64,000 nt of DNA, taken from contig NZ_CP182493.1 of assembly GCF_052056295.1 (NCBI RefSeq), positions 310,001 through 374,000 on the forward strand, in the 5' to 3' direction. The translations under genes were made by a program, and so were the position numbers. This DNA is from Catenovulum sp052056295 (GTDB lineage: Bacteria; Pseudomonadota; Gammaproteobacteria; Enterobacterales; Alteromonadaceae). Of the stretch, positions 36,936 through 46,507 are shown in pieces. Under the pieces are notes generated by a model. The model searched no databases and was not told where the DNA came from. It saw only the letters and a list, made by a program, of their open reading frames with translations. The first letter of the stretch is position 1; each line of letters starts with the position of its first letter.

Positions 36936-38441
36936 TTACAGATCTAATAGCAGGCGTGTAGGGTCTTCTAATAACTCTTTAATTGTTACTAAGAAACCAA
37001 CTGATTCTTTACCGTCTACCAATCTATGATCGTAAGAAAGTGCCAAGTACATCATAGGTAAAATTTCTACTTTACCGTTAACAGCCATTGGACGTTCTTG
37101 GATCTTATGCATACCTAAAATCGCTGTTTGCGGCGGGTTAATGATTGGTGTAGAAATCAATGAACCGAATACACCACCATTAGTAATAGTGAAGTTACCG
37201 CCAGTCATTTCATCAATCGTCAACTTACCGTCACGACCTTTAATCGCTAAATCGCGAATACCCTTCTCCATTTCAGCTAGAGAAAGTTGATCTGTGTCTC
37301 TTAATACTGGTGTTACTAAACCACGAGGTGTAGAAACAGCAATACTTACGTCAAAGTAGTTGTGATAAACAATATCATCGCCATCAATTGAAGCATTTAC
37401 TTCTGGGAAGCGTTTTAAAGCTTCAGTTACCGCTTTAACGAAGAACGACATAAATCCTATACGAATACCGTGTTTCTTCTCAAACGATTCTTGATAAACC
37501 TTGCGAATATCCATAATAGGTTTCATGTTAACTTCGTTAAATGTCGTTAACATTGCAGTTGAATTTTTCGCATCTAATAAACGCTCAGCCACACGCTTAC
37601 GTAAACGCGTCATAGGTACACGTTTTTGTGAACGCTCGCCAACTGCTGCAGCTGATGAAGTTTCTTGTTTAACCGCTTCAGAAGTCGCTTGGCGTTGTGC
37701 TTTAGCTTTAACATAAGCTGCAACGTCTTCTTTAGTTAAACGACCTTTTTCGCCAGTACCTTTAATTTTGTTCGCTTCTTCAGTGCTAATACCGTTTTCA
37801 GCCAAAGCACGACGTACAGATGGCGTTAATGCATCAGAAGCTTCTTCTGATTCAGCTTCTTCACTAGCAGCTGGTGCTGGAGCCGCAGCGCCTTCACCTT
37901 TAGCTAATACACCAATAACTTGCTCGCCTAATACAGTAGCGCCCTCTTGCTCTAATACTTCAGCAAGTACACCGTCTTCTGGTGCAACAACTTCTAAAAC
38001 AACTTTATCAGTTTCAATATCAACAAGATTCTGGTCACGTTTTACTGCGTCACCAGGTTGAACATGCCAAGTAGCAATTGTTGCGTCTGCTACTGATTCT
38101 GGAAGAACTGGAACTTTAATTTGCACTTTTTCACCTTTTGCTTGATTGTCAGCTACTGGCGCTGAGCTTTGTTCGTTTGATGCTTTAGGTGCAGCAGCTT
38201 CACCTGCTTCACCTAATTTTGCGATAATTTGTTCACCTAGAACTGTGTCACCTTCAGTGTGGATAATTTCGAGGATTTCCCCATCTTGAGGTGCTACAAC
38301 TTCTAATACAACCTTGTCCGTTTCAATATCAACTAAGTTTTGATCGCGCGTTACCTTGTCGCCAGCTTTAACATGCCAAGTAGCGATAGAAGCGTCTGCG
38401 ACTGACTCAGGTAATACAGGTACTTTAATTTCAATTGCCAT
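36936..38441 (-). CDS. sucB: 2-oxoglutarate dehydrogenase E2 (SucB) with two lipoyl domains
   Basis: The 501-residue product is about 95 residues longer than E. coli SucB (405). Two lipoyl domains lie in tandem, with lipoyl-lysines Lys43 and Lys146 in matching ETDKVVLEV contexts, offset by 103 residues. An Ala/Glu-rich linker, a peripheral-subunit-binding domain (about 204-240) and the catalytic CoA-acyltransferase domain with SYDHRLVDG follow. It transfers succinyl groups to CoA. A second lipoyl domain is known in some Alteromonadales SucB. It is downstream of sucA by 18 bases. Confidence 0.96.
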   Translation of the reverse strand: MAIEIKVPVLPESVADASIATWHVKAGDKVTRDQNLVDIETDKVVLEVVAPQDGEILEIIHTEGDTVLGEQIIAKLGEAGEAAAPKASNEQSSAPVADNQAKGEKVQIKVPVLPESVADATIATWHVQPGDAVKRDQNLVDIETDKVVLEVVAPEDGVLAEVLEQEGATVLGEQVIGVLAKGEGAAAPAPAASEEAESEEASDALTPSVRRALAENGISTEEANKIKGTGEKGRLTKEDVAAYVKAKAQRQATSEAVKQETSSAAAVGERSQKRVPMTRLRKRVAERLLDAKNSTAMLTTFNEVNMKPIMDIRKVYQESFEKKHGIRIGFMSFFVKAVTEALKRFPEVNASIDGDDIVYHNYFDVSIAVSTPRGLVTPVLRDTDQLSLAEMEKGIRDLAIKGRDGKLTIDEMTGGNFTITNGGVFGSLISTPIINPPQTAILGMHKIQERPMAVNGKVEILPMMYLALSYDHRLVDGKESVGFLVTIKELLEDPTRLLLDL

Positions 38442-38459
38442 ATCTTAGTTCTCTCGTTG

Positions 38460-41267
38460 TTATACGGTTAGTGCTTGTTGCACTAAGTCTTTTTGCTGTT
38501 TGTTATGAACCGCTAAATAACCAACGGCTGGCGAAGCAGACGCTGCACGACCAACGTATTTTAATTTAGCACCTGCAGGGATAACGTCCCAAAAATGATG
38601 TTGACTACAATACCAAGCACCTTGATTTTGCGGCTCTTCTTGACACCATACAAAATCTTTAACGTGCGCATATTTAGCCATTACAGCTTCCATTTCTTTT
38701 TGTGGGAATGGGTATAACTGCTCTAAACGAATAATAGCTACGTTAGATATCTCACCTTTATTACGTGCATCATACAAGTCGTAATAAACCTTACCGCTAC
38801 ACATAACAACACGTTCAATTTTTTCCGCTGGTAAGTCATCAATTTCATCAATTACATTGTGGTACACACCATCAGACAACTCTTCAAGTGTTGATACTGC
38901 CATAGGATGACGCAACAATGATTTTGGCGACATTACAACAAGAGGACGACGCATTGGACGGATTTGTTGACGTCGAATCATGTTAAATACTTGCGCTGGT
39001 GTTGTAGGCACACAAACTTGAATATTGTGATCTGCACACAATTGCAAGAAGCGCTCTAAACGAGCTGATGAATGCTCCGGGCCTTGACCTTCATAACCAT
39101 GTGGCAACAACATAGTTAGACCACACAAACGACCCCACTTCACTTCACCTGAACTTAAGAATTGGTCAATAACTACTTGAGCACCATTGGCGAAGTCACC
39201 AAATTGCGCTTCCCAAATGGTTAACGTCTTCGGCTCTGCTGTCGCATAACCATATTCAAAAGCAAGTACAGCTTCTTCTGACAATACAGAATCGTAAATT
39301 TCAATAACCGCTTGGTTATCACTTATGTTCTGCAAAGGCATATAGGTGGAAGCGTCTTTTTGGTTGTGAATCACAGCATGACGATGGAAGAATGTACCAC
39401 GTCCACAATCTTGACCTGTTATACGAATTCTATTGCCACTATCAACTAAATCGGCATAAGCTAAAGTTTCAGCAAAACCCCAATCTAATGGTTTTTCGCC
39501 TTTAGCCATTAATGCTCTATCTTGGTAGATTTTTTTAACACGAGACTGTGGTTTAACATCTTCTGGGTAGAAGCTCGCGCGCTCAGCCAGCATTTTTAAT
39601 CTTTCAACTGACAAGGCTGCGTCATAAGGGATATCCCAGTCGTGATTTAAATACGGACGCCAATCAACAGAGTGCTCCATCATTGGACGCCATTCTTCAA
39701 CCACACAAGCTCCGTGATCTAATGCAGCTCGATATTCATCAACCGTTCGTTCTGCGTCTTGGTCAGTTAATGCTTTTTCACCAATTAACTGCTGTGCATA
39801 AATTTGGCGAGGTACCGGATGTTTTTTGATTTTTTGGTACATCAAAGGCTGAGTTGCATTTGGCTCGTCAGCTTCATTGTGACCATGGCGACGGTAACAA
39901 ACTAAATCAATAACCACATCGCGTTTAAATTTATTTCTAAAATCTAATGCAACTTGAGTGGCAAATACCACAGCTTCAGGATCATCTGAATTCACATGGA
40001 AAATTGGTGCCTGTACCATTTTCGCAATATCAGTACAGTATTGAGTAGAACGCGTATCTTTAGGGTTGTGTGTGGTAAAACCAACTTGGTTATTTACAAC
40101 TATGCGAACTGTACCACCAACCGAATATGCGCGAGTTTGTGATAAGTTGAAAGTCTCTTGTACAACACCCTGGCCTGCGATAGCTGAATCACCATGAATG
40201 GTAATAGGTAAAGCCAACGAACCATCGGAACAATTACGACGATCCATACGAGCGCGAACAGATCCCATCACTACTGGATTAACAATCTCCAAGTGAGACG
40301 GGTTAAATGCTAGAGCTAAATGGACGTTACCACCCGGTGTTGCGAAATCAGATGAATAACCCATATGGTATTTAACATCACCAGCACCCAAGGTTTCATC
40401 ATGTTTACCAGAAAACTCGTCAAACAATACAGATGGATTTTTACCTAGTACGTTAACCAATACATTCAAACGGCCACGGTGAGCCATACCAATAACAACT
40501 TCTTTCGCACCCTGCTCACCAGCACGGCTGATTAAAGTTTTTAACATTGGAATTAATGCATCACCGCCTTCTAATGAGAAACGTTTTGCACCAGGGAATT
40601 TGCTGGCTAAATATTTTTCTAAACCGTCAGCCGCAACAAGCTCTTTGTATAACTTAACTTTATCTTCTTGGGTTAAGCTTGGTTTACTCTGCACAGATTC
40701 CAAACGTTGTTGTAACCAACGCTTTTCTTCAGTGGAGGTAATATACATGTATTCAGCGCCAATCGACCCACAATAGGTTTTGACCAATAGGCTTTGAATA
40801 TCTTTTAGCTTTAAGTGTTCTTCAGTAACTGCTAACGACCCAACATTATAAGGCTTATCTAGATCATCTTGTTCAAGTTCGTGATAACTAAGCTCTAAAT
40901 CACGTACACGCTCTTGTTTCCATAAACCCAATGGGTCTAGGTTAGCGTGTTGATGACCTCTGAATCTATAAGCATTAATAAGCTGAAGAACTTTTACTTG
41001 TTTAGCATCAGAAGTAACTTGAGGAACTATAATTTGACCGCGATGTGTTTTTTTCGCAGCTTCTTTGAAGTCTTCACGGATATCTGAGTGTTTGGATTCA
41101 ACCTCTACTCCTTCAACTGAAGGTAATTGGTCGAATAAAGCGCGCCATTCATCGCTAACGCTTTGCGGATTATCGAGATACTGTTCGTATAACTCTTCGA
41201 TATAAGTGGCATTGCCGCCGGCGAACTGGGAAGATTCGAGCCAGGCTTTCATGGACCCTTCGTGCAT
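38460..41267 (-). CDS. sucA: 2-oxoglutarate dehydrogenase E1 (SucA)
   Basis: The 935-residue product matches E. coli SucA (933) in length and N-terminal KAWLESSQF pattern. It has the VIGMAHRGRLNVLVN segment, thiamin diphosphate-binding region and a transketolase-like C-terminal half (EAQFGDFANGAQVV). It decarboxylates 2-oxoglutarate. An in-frame ATG five codons downstream is an alternative start. It is separated from sdhB by a strong terminator. Confidence 0.97.
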   Translation of the reverse strand: MHEGSMKAWLESSQFAGGNATYIEELYEQYLDNPQSVSDEWRALFDQLPSVEGVEVESKHSDIREDFKEAAKKTHRGQIIVPQVTSDAKQVKVLQLINAYRFRGHQHANLDPLGLWKQERVRDLELSYHELEQDDLDKPYNVGSLAVTEEHLKLKDIQSLLVKTYCGSIGAEYMYITSTEEKRWLQQRLESVQSKPSLTQEDKVKLYKELVAADGLEKYLASKFPGAKRFSLEGGDALIPMLKTLISRAGEQGAKEVVIGMAHRGRLNVLVNVLGKNPSVLFDEFSGKHDETLGAGDVKYHMGYSSDFATPGGNVHLALAFNPSHLEIVNPVVMGSVRARMDRRNCSDGSLALPITIHGDSAIAGQGVVQETFNLSQTRAYSVGGTVRIVVNNQVGFTTHNPKDTRSTQYCTDIAKMVQAPIFHVNSDDPEAVVFATQVALDFRNKFKRDVVIDLVCYRRHGHNEADEPNATQPLMYQKIKKHPVPRQIYAQQLIGEKALTDQDAERTVDEYRAALDHGACVVEEWRPMMEHSVDWRPYLNHDWDIPYDAALSVERLKMLAERASFYPEDVKPQSRVKKIYQDRALMAKGEKPLDWGFAETLAYADLVDSGNRIRITGQDCGRGTFFHRHAVIHNQKDASTYMPLQNISDNQAVIEIYDSVLSEEAVLAFEYGYATAEPKTLTIWEAQFGDFANGAQVVIDQFLSSGEVKWGRLCGLTMLLPHGYEGQGPEHSSARLERFLQLCADHNIQVCVPTTPAQVFNMIRRQQIRPMRRPLVVMSPKSLLRHPMAVSTLEELSDGVYHNVIDEIDDLPAEKIERVVMCSGKVYYDLYDARNKGEISNVAIIRLEQLYPFPQKEMEAVMAKYAHVKDFVWCQEEPQNQGAWYCSQHHFWDVIPAGAKLKYVGRAASASPAVGYLAVHNKQQKDLVQQALTV

Positions 41268-41314
41268 ATTATTGTCCTATTCCGCTCTTTGCTTGTGTTA
41301 TTGATTGTTAAAAA

Positions 41315-41348
41315 AATAGCCATTCTTTGCAACAAAAGAATGGCTATT
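41315..41348 (-). terminator. Strong terminator between sdhB and sucA
   Basis: A perfect 14-bp stem (41315-41328 with 41335-41348) with a 6-base loop is followed on minus by a run of T (complement of A at 41309-41316). It lies 39 bases beyond the sdhB stop. Confidence 0.9.
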
Positions 41349-41387
41349 CAGATTATTTTTAATCTTGATAAAGATTAAGCTTAGTTT

Positions 41388-42095
41388 CTAAACAGCCTTA
41401 TTCAAGAGCATCGATTTTATTTTACCGATGGCCTTGGTTGGGTTTAATCCTTTCGGGCATACGTTTACACAGTTCATAATACCGTGACAACGGAAAACGC
41501 TGAAAGCGTCATCTAAATTTGCTAAACGCTCGTCAGTTGCACCGTCACGTGAATCGGCTAAAAAGCGATACGCATGCAATAAACCTGCAGGTCCAATAAA
41601 TTTATCTGGATTCCACCAGAAAGACGGACATGAAGTTGAACAACAAGCACACAAAATACACTCGTATAAACCGTCTAACTTTTCACGCTCTTCTGGCGAT
41701 TGTAAAAACTCACGCGCAGGTACGTTTTTCGGATCTGGGATCAAGTATGGCTTAACTTTTTCATACTGAGTATAAAATTGACTCATATCCACTATTAAAT
41801 CGCGGACAACAGGTAAACCAGGTAAAGGACGAATAACAATTTTACGACCTTTTAACGCAGATAAAGGTGTAATACATGCTAAGCCATTTTTACCATTCAT
41901 GTTTAAGCCATCAGAACCACAAACGCCTTCACGACACGAACGTCTGAAAGATAAACTTGGGTCTTGTTCTTTCAACATTAATAGTGCATCAAGCACCATA
42001 ACATCTTGGCCTTCAGTATCTAGCTCATATTCCTGCATAAAAGGTTTATTATCTTTATCAGGATTGTAACGATAAATCGAAAATACTTGTTTCAT
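41388..42095 (-). CDS. sdhB: Succinate dehydrogenase iron-sulfur subunit SdhB
   Basis: The 235-residue product has the [2Fe-2S] cysteines in SCREGVCGSDG, and the [4Fe-4S] and [3Fe-4S] cysteines in CILCACCSTSCPSFWW and CVNVCPKGLNP. It passes electrons from SdhA to quinone at SdhCD. It follows sdhA by 15 bases and ends the sdhCDAB operon. Confidence 0.98.
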   Translation of the reverse strand: MKQVFSIYRYNPDKDNKPFMQEYELDTEGQDVMVLDALLMLKEQDPSLSFRRSCREGVCGSDGLNMNGKNGLACITPLSALKGRKIVIRPLPGLPVVRDLIVDMSQFYTQYEKVKPYLIPDPKNVPAREFLQSPEEREKLDGLYECILCACCSTSCPSFWWNPDKFIGPAGLLHAYRFLADSRDGATDERLANLDDAFSVFRCHGIMNCVNVCPKGLNPTKAIGKIKSMLLNKAV

Positions 42096-42110
42096 TAGAT
42101 AACCATCCTT

Positions 42111-43874
42111 TTAGTAAGTACGAACTTTTGGTGGAAATGCTTCGCGTGTATTTGGCTGCATATTTACTTGGCGCTTAGACATACTTTCAGTGTCTGGCTT
42201 GTAAATACTGTGGCATAACCAATTTTCATCATCACGTTCAGGGAAGTCGAAGCGGCTATGTGCACCACGGCTTTCTGTACGGAAGTTTGCCGCAACCGCA
42301 GTTGCGTAAGCAGTTTCCATTAAGTTATCTAATTCTAAACATTCGATGCGCTGCGTATTGAAATCTGAACTTGTGTCATCTAAACGCGCTGTTTTTAAAC
42401 GCTCACGAATTTCACCTAATTCTTTCAAACCTTGCGCCATTGCATCACCTTCTCTAAATACAGAGAAGTTTAATTGCATACATTTTTGTAAGTCTTTCTT
42501 AATTTGTACAGGGTCTTCACCTTGCTGAGTATTTTCCCAACGATTGAAACGCGCTAACGCAGCTTCTACATCTGAACCCGACGCATCTTGAACTTCATAG
42601 TTATTTAATGCATCACCTAAGTACAAACCAGTTGCACGACCAAATACAACTAAATCTAATAGCGAGTTACCACCCAAGCGATTTGCACCATGTACACTTA
42701 CACAAGCAATTTCACCACAAGCGTATAAACCATTAATCACTTGCTCGTTACCACTATTATCAATAGTAATAGCTTGACCATTTACGTTAGTTGGAATACC
42801 ACCCATCATGTAGTGACATGTAGGTATAACTGGAATTGGCTCTTTAACCGGATCAACATGCGCAAAGGTACGAGATAATTCGCAAATACCTGGTAAACGG
42901 CTTTCTAAAACTTCAGCACCTAAGTGATCAAGTTTCAGTTTAATGTGTGTACCCCAAGGGCCGTCACAACCACGACCTTCACGGATTTCCGTCATCATTG
43001 AACGTGCAACTACGTCACGGCCAGCTAAATCTTTAGCATTTGGCGCATAACGCTCCATAAAGCGCTCACCGTCTTTATTCAGTAGGTAACCACCTTCACC
43101 ACGACAACCTTCAGTTACTAGTACACCAGCGCCTGCGATACCTGTTGGGTGGAATTGCCACATTTCCATATCTTGTAAAGGTACACCAGCGCGCAATGCC
43201 ATACCAACACCATCACCAGTATTAATATGTGCATTGGTCGTTGATGCAAATATACGACCTGCACCACCAGTAGCTAAAACAGTTGCTTTAGCTTTGAAAT
43301 AAACAACTTCACCCGTTTCAATGTCGATTGCAGTACAACCTACAACGTCGCCGTTTTGGTTTTTAACTAAATCTAGCGCATACCATTCGCTAAACACTGT
43401 TGTTTTGTTTTTAACATTTTGTTGGTACAACAAGTGTAATAAAGCATGGCCTGTACGGTCGGCTGCTGCAGCGGTACGAGCTGCTTGCTCACCACCAAAG
43501 TTTTTCGACTGACCACCGAACGGACGTTGATAAACACGACCATTTTCAAAACGAGAGAAAGGTAAACCCATGTTCTCTAATTCGATAATAGCTTCAGGGC
43601 CTGTTTTACACATATATTCGATAGCGTCTTGGTCACCGATATAATCAGAGCCCTTAACAGTATCGTACATGTGCCATTCCCAGTTATCTTCGTGTGCATT
43701 ACCTAGTGCAACTGTAATACCACCTTGAGCAGATACTGTATGCGAACGAGTTGGAAATACTTTTGATAATAAAGCACAGGTTTTACCTGATTGGGAAATT
43801 TGTAATGCAGCACGCATGCCTGCACCACCAGCGCCGATTACTACGGCATCAAATTCTCTTACTGGAATATTCAC
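42111..43874 (-). CDS. sdhA: Succinate dehydrogenase flavoprotein subunit SdhA
   Basis: The 587-residue product has the FAD-binding VIGAGGAGMRAAL motif, the FAD-linking His in TRSHTVSAQGG and the C-terminal RSRGAHSR-like segment with Arg residues of the active site. It oxidises succinate to fumarate. The start follows the sdhD stop without a gap. Confidence 0.98.
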   Translation of the reverse strand: MNIPVREFDAVVIGAGGAGMRAALQISQSGKTCALLSKVFPTRSHTVSAQGGITVALGNAHEDNWEWHMYDTVKGSDYIGDQDAIEYMCKTGPEAIIELENMGLPFSRFENGRVYQRPFGGQSKNFGGEQAARTAAAADRTGHALLHLLYQQNVKNKTTVFSEWYALDLVKNQNGDVVGCTAIDIETGEVVYFKAKATVLATGGAGRIFASTTNAHINTGDGVGMALRAGVPLQDMEMWQFHPTGIAGAGVLVTEGCRGEGGYLLNKDGERFMERYAPNAKDLAGRDVVARSMMTEIREGRGCDGPWGTHIKLKLDHLGAEVLESRLPGICELSRTFAHVDPVKEPIPVIPTCHYMMGGIPTNVNGQAITIDNSGNEQVINGLYACGEIACVSVHGANRLGGNSLLDLVVFGRATGLYLGDALNNYEVQDASGSDVEAALARFNRWENTQQGEDPVQIKKDLQKCMQLNFSVFREGDAMAQGLKELGEIRERLKTARLDDTSSDFNTQRIECLELDNLMETAYATAVAANFRTESRGAHSRFDFPERDDENWLCHSIYKPDTESMSKRQVNMQPNTREAFPPKVRTY

Positions 43875-44228
43875 TTACACACCCCACAAAACTACGATGC
43901 CAGTTACTAAATAAGCAAGCGCGGCAATATTTAAAACAAACTGCAGAAAAATTCTTACGGCAACTGGCTTAACATAATCAGTTAAAACCTGCCATAAACC
44001 AATCCAAGCGTGAACTAATAAACTAATTAGGGTAATCAGGGTAAATACCTTAACCCAGATTTGGCTGAACAACCCAGTCCACTCTGCGTAAGTTACTTGT
44101 GGCGTACAAACAAAAAAGCAAACCATGAAAATTGCATATGCGGTTAACACCAATGCACTTGCACGAATTAATACAAAGTCGTGAACTCCGCTTCGGCCTA
44201 ATGTTCCGGCATTTGTTACCATAACCAA
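43875..44228 (-). CDS. sdhD: Succinate dehydrogenase membrane anchor SdhD
   Basis: The 117-residue product has three membrane segments with the HAWIGLWQVLTDYVK segment typical of SdhD (heme and quinone site). It overlaps sdhC by 13 bases. Confidence 0.95.
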   Translation of the reverse strand: MVMVTNAGTLGRSGVHDFVLIRASALVLTAYAIFMVCFFVCTPQVTYAEWTGLFSQIWVKVFTLITLISLLVHAWIGLWQVLTDYVKPVAVRIFLQFVLNIAALAYLVTGIVVLWGV

Positions 44229-44605
44229 ACTCCTGCTAATACTGATAGTACAAGGGTCAAGGCGATAGTAATTTGCGCACTTGAGTTACCTGATTGAATT
44301 TCTTCCCAAAAACCTAAGTCCATAACTAAATGACGTAAACCACCTAACAAGTGATACGCTAAAGCAGTTAAAATGCCCCAGTATATGAATTTACCCCAAG
44401 GTTCAGAAGAGAATTGCTGTACACAGTCGAAACCTGATTCTGAGTCCAATGATACAGCCAACAAATACATTAGAATGCCCATCGCGAAAAACATGATGAC
44501 ACCCGTAACGCGGTGAAGGATTGAAGCAATTGCAGAAGCTGGAAAACTAATGGTATTTAGTTCCAGATTGATAGGTCTTTGCTTGTTCACGAGTTTTCTA
44601 CCCAC
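44216..44605 (-). CDS. sdhC: Succinate dehydrogenase cytochrome b556 subunit SdhC
   Basis: The 129-residue product has the N-terminal RPINLELNTISFPA pattern, SILHRVTGV and LAYHLLGGLRHLVMD, in which the His is a heme ligand region. Three membrane segments are visible. It heads the operon. Confidence 0.96.
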   Translation of the reverse strand: MGRKLVNKQRPINLELNTISFPASAIASILHRVTGVIMFFAMGILMYLLAVSLDSESGFDCVQQFSSEPWGKFIYWGILTALAYHLLGGLRHLVMDLGFWEEIQSGNSSAQITIALTLVLSVLAGVWLW

Positions 44606-45114
44606 TTAAGTTGATAACTTTATTAAAATTATTAAATGTCCTTGATCGTATCGTAACAAAACTTACTACTAACAAGATATCTATTGCTCATTTAATCTAG
44701 TTATGTAGGCTATTTAGCTACAAATATGATTGTAACAACATTAGCTTAAAAAATAATAGTTTGCGATTTTATACAGGATTTTTTTTATTCAAGTTCATTT
44801 TTTTAATGAATTAGACGCATTTGTCGAATGAATGCGATTTAGATTGGGCTGCAGGCCGATTTAGGCTACCATTTTGTCAATGGTTTGCTAATAGATTTTA
44901 GCCTAATAATTAACTTCTGTTATTAAGTTTAATTTTACTAAAATTGTATTGTAGTAAGCTTTATTTAGCTTTCTGATGTTAGTGAAGCGTTTTAATAGAA
45001 AATTTAATTACTTTGCTGCTTTTATTTCGCAGTATAAATTGACTTTATACGTCAGTTTCAAGTATTAATAAATAACTAAACCTGTCACATGACTTGCTCG
45101 AAAGGAGATATTCT
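44606..45114. promoter_or_regulatory. sdhC-gltA divergent intergenic region (509 bases)
   Basis: No gene was found. The sequence is AT-rich and must hold divergent promoters for sdhCDAB and gltA. The gltA ribosome-binding site AAAGGAGATA (45101-45110) is the only element I can place. No CRP half-site pair or other operator was certain. Confidence 0.6.
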
Positions 45115-46398
45115 ATGGCTGACAAGAAAGCCATCCTCACGATTGACGGTAATTCGGTAGAGCTACCGATTCTATCAGGCACCATGGGTCACGATGTTAT
45201 CGATGTGCGCTCTTTAGGTAAATTTGGCCACTTTACGTTCGACCCGGGCTTCTTAGCAACCGGTTCTTGTGAATCTGCAATCACTTTCATCGACGGTGAA
45301 AAAGGTGTGTTATTACACCGTGGTTATCCAATTGCTGAGTTAGCGACTAAAGCTGACTATTTAGAAGTATGTTATTTGTTGTTACACGGCAAAGCACCTA
45401 CTTCGGAAGAGTACAAAGAGTTTGTTGGCATCATTAACAAACACACTATGGTTCACGAAGGCATTGAGTTCTTCTTCAGAGGTTATCGCCGTGACGCGCA
45501 TCCAATGGCGATGTTGTGTGGTATTGTTGGCGCTTTATCTTCTTTCTATCATAGAGATTTAGATATTACTGATGCAGAACAACGTGTACGTTGTGCTACG
45601 CGCTTAGTTGCAAAATTACCAACCATTGCTGCTATGTGTTACAAATACAGCATAGGTCAAAAATTCGTATGTCCTAAAAACGAATTAAGCTATTCAGAAA
45701 ACTTCTTAAACATGATGTTCTCTGTTCCAGCTGAAGACTATGAAATTCACCCAGCAGTTGCAAAAGCTATGGACAGAATTTTCACCCTTCACGCTGACCA
45801 CGAACAAAACGCTTCAACTTCAACTGTTCGTTTAGCCGGTTCTTCAGGTGCGAACCCTTATGCGTGTATCGCTGCTGGTATCGCATCACTTTGGGGCCCT
45901 GCGCATGGTGGTGCTAACGAAGCTTGTTTAAACATGTTAGAAGAAATTGGTTCTGTTGACCGTATCGACGAATATGTTGCTAAAGCGAAAGACAAATCAG
46001 ATCCATTCCGTTTAATGGGCTTCGGTCACCGCGTTTACAAAAACTTCGACCCTCGTGCAAAAGTAATGCGCGAAACTTGCCACGAAGTTTTAGAAGCTTT
46101 AGGCATAGACGATCCATTGTTACAAGTTGCAATGCGTTTAGAGCAAATTGCGTTAGAAGACGAATACTTCATTAGCAAAAAATTATACCCGAATGTAGAT
46201 TTCTACTCAGGTATCATCTTAAAAGCTATAGGTATTCCAACTAACATGTTTACAGTTATCTTTGCCTTGTCTCGTACAATTGGTTGGATTTCACACTGGC
46301 ATGAAATGCTTAGCCAACCAGGTGCTAAAATTGGCCGTCCACGTCAATTATACACAGGCGAATTACCACGCGAATTTAGCCCAATTGCAAAAGACTAA
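45115..46398 (+). CDS. gltA: Citrate synthase GltA
   Basis: The 427-residue product is the same length as E. coli GltA, with the hexameric-type N-terminus and active-site segments HADHEQNASTST, GFGHRVYKNFDPRA and the C-terminal GRPRQLYTG. It condenses acetyl-CoA with oxaloacetate. The ATG at 45115 is chosen because AAAGGAGA lies 5-7 bases upstream; an upstream TTG at 45094 would place that site inside the gene. Confidence 0.98.
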   Translation: MADKKAILTIDGNSVELPILSGTMGHDVIDVRSLGKFGHFTFDPGFLATGSCESAITFIDGEKGVLLHRGYPIAELATKADYLEVCYLLLHGKAPTSEEYKEFVGIINKHTMVHEGIEFFFRGYRRDAHPMAMLCGIVGALSSFYHRDLDITDAEQRVRCATRLVAKLPTIAAMCYKYSIGQKFVCPKNELSYSENFLNMMFSVPAEDYEIHPAVAKAMDRIFTLHADHEQNASTSTVRLAGSSGANPYACIAAGIASLWGPAHGGANEACLNMLEEIGSVDRIDEYVAKAKDKSDPFRLMGFGHRVYKNFDPRAKVMRETCHEVLEALGIDDPLLQVAMRLEQIALEDEYFISKKLYPNVDFYSGIILKAIGIPTNMFTVIFALSRTIGWISHWHEMLSQPGAKIGRPRQLYTGELPREFSPIAKD

Positions 46399-46423
46399 GT
46401 TAACCAACTTAGCTTAATTTTCT

Positions 46424-46452
46424 AAAAGCTCGCTACGGCGAGCTTTTCTTTT
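46424..46452 (+). terminator. Intrinsic terminator after gltA
   Basis: A perfect 10-bp stem (46424-46433 with 46438-46447, core GCTCGC) with a 4-base loop is followed by a T-rich tract. Confidence 0.9.
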
Positions 46453-46507
46453 TCTAGCATTTCCACTACCCTTACGCGAAATTTCTGACGCAAGAATTTG
46501 AATCATT

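Noticed and set aside
40318..40330. Second copy of the palindromic element arm (GAGCTAAATGG)
   Set aside because: It is a short chance match inside the sucA coding sequence, with no paired arm nearby.
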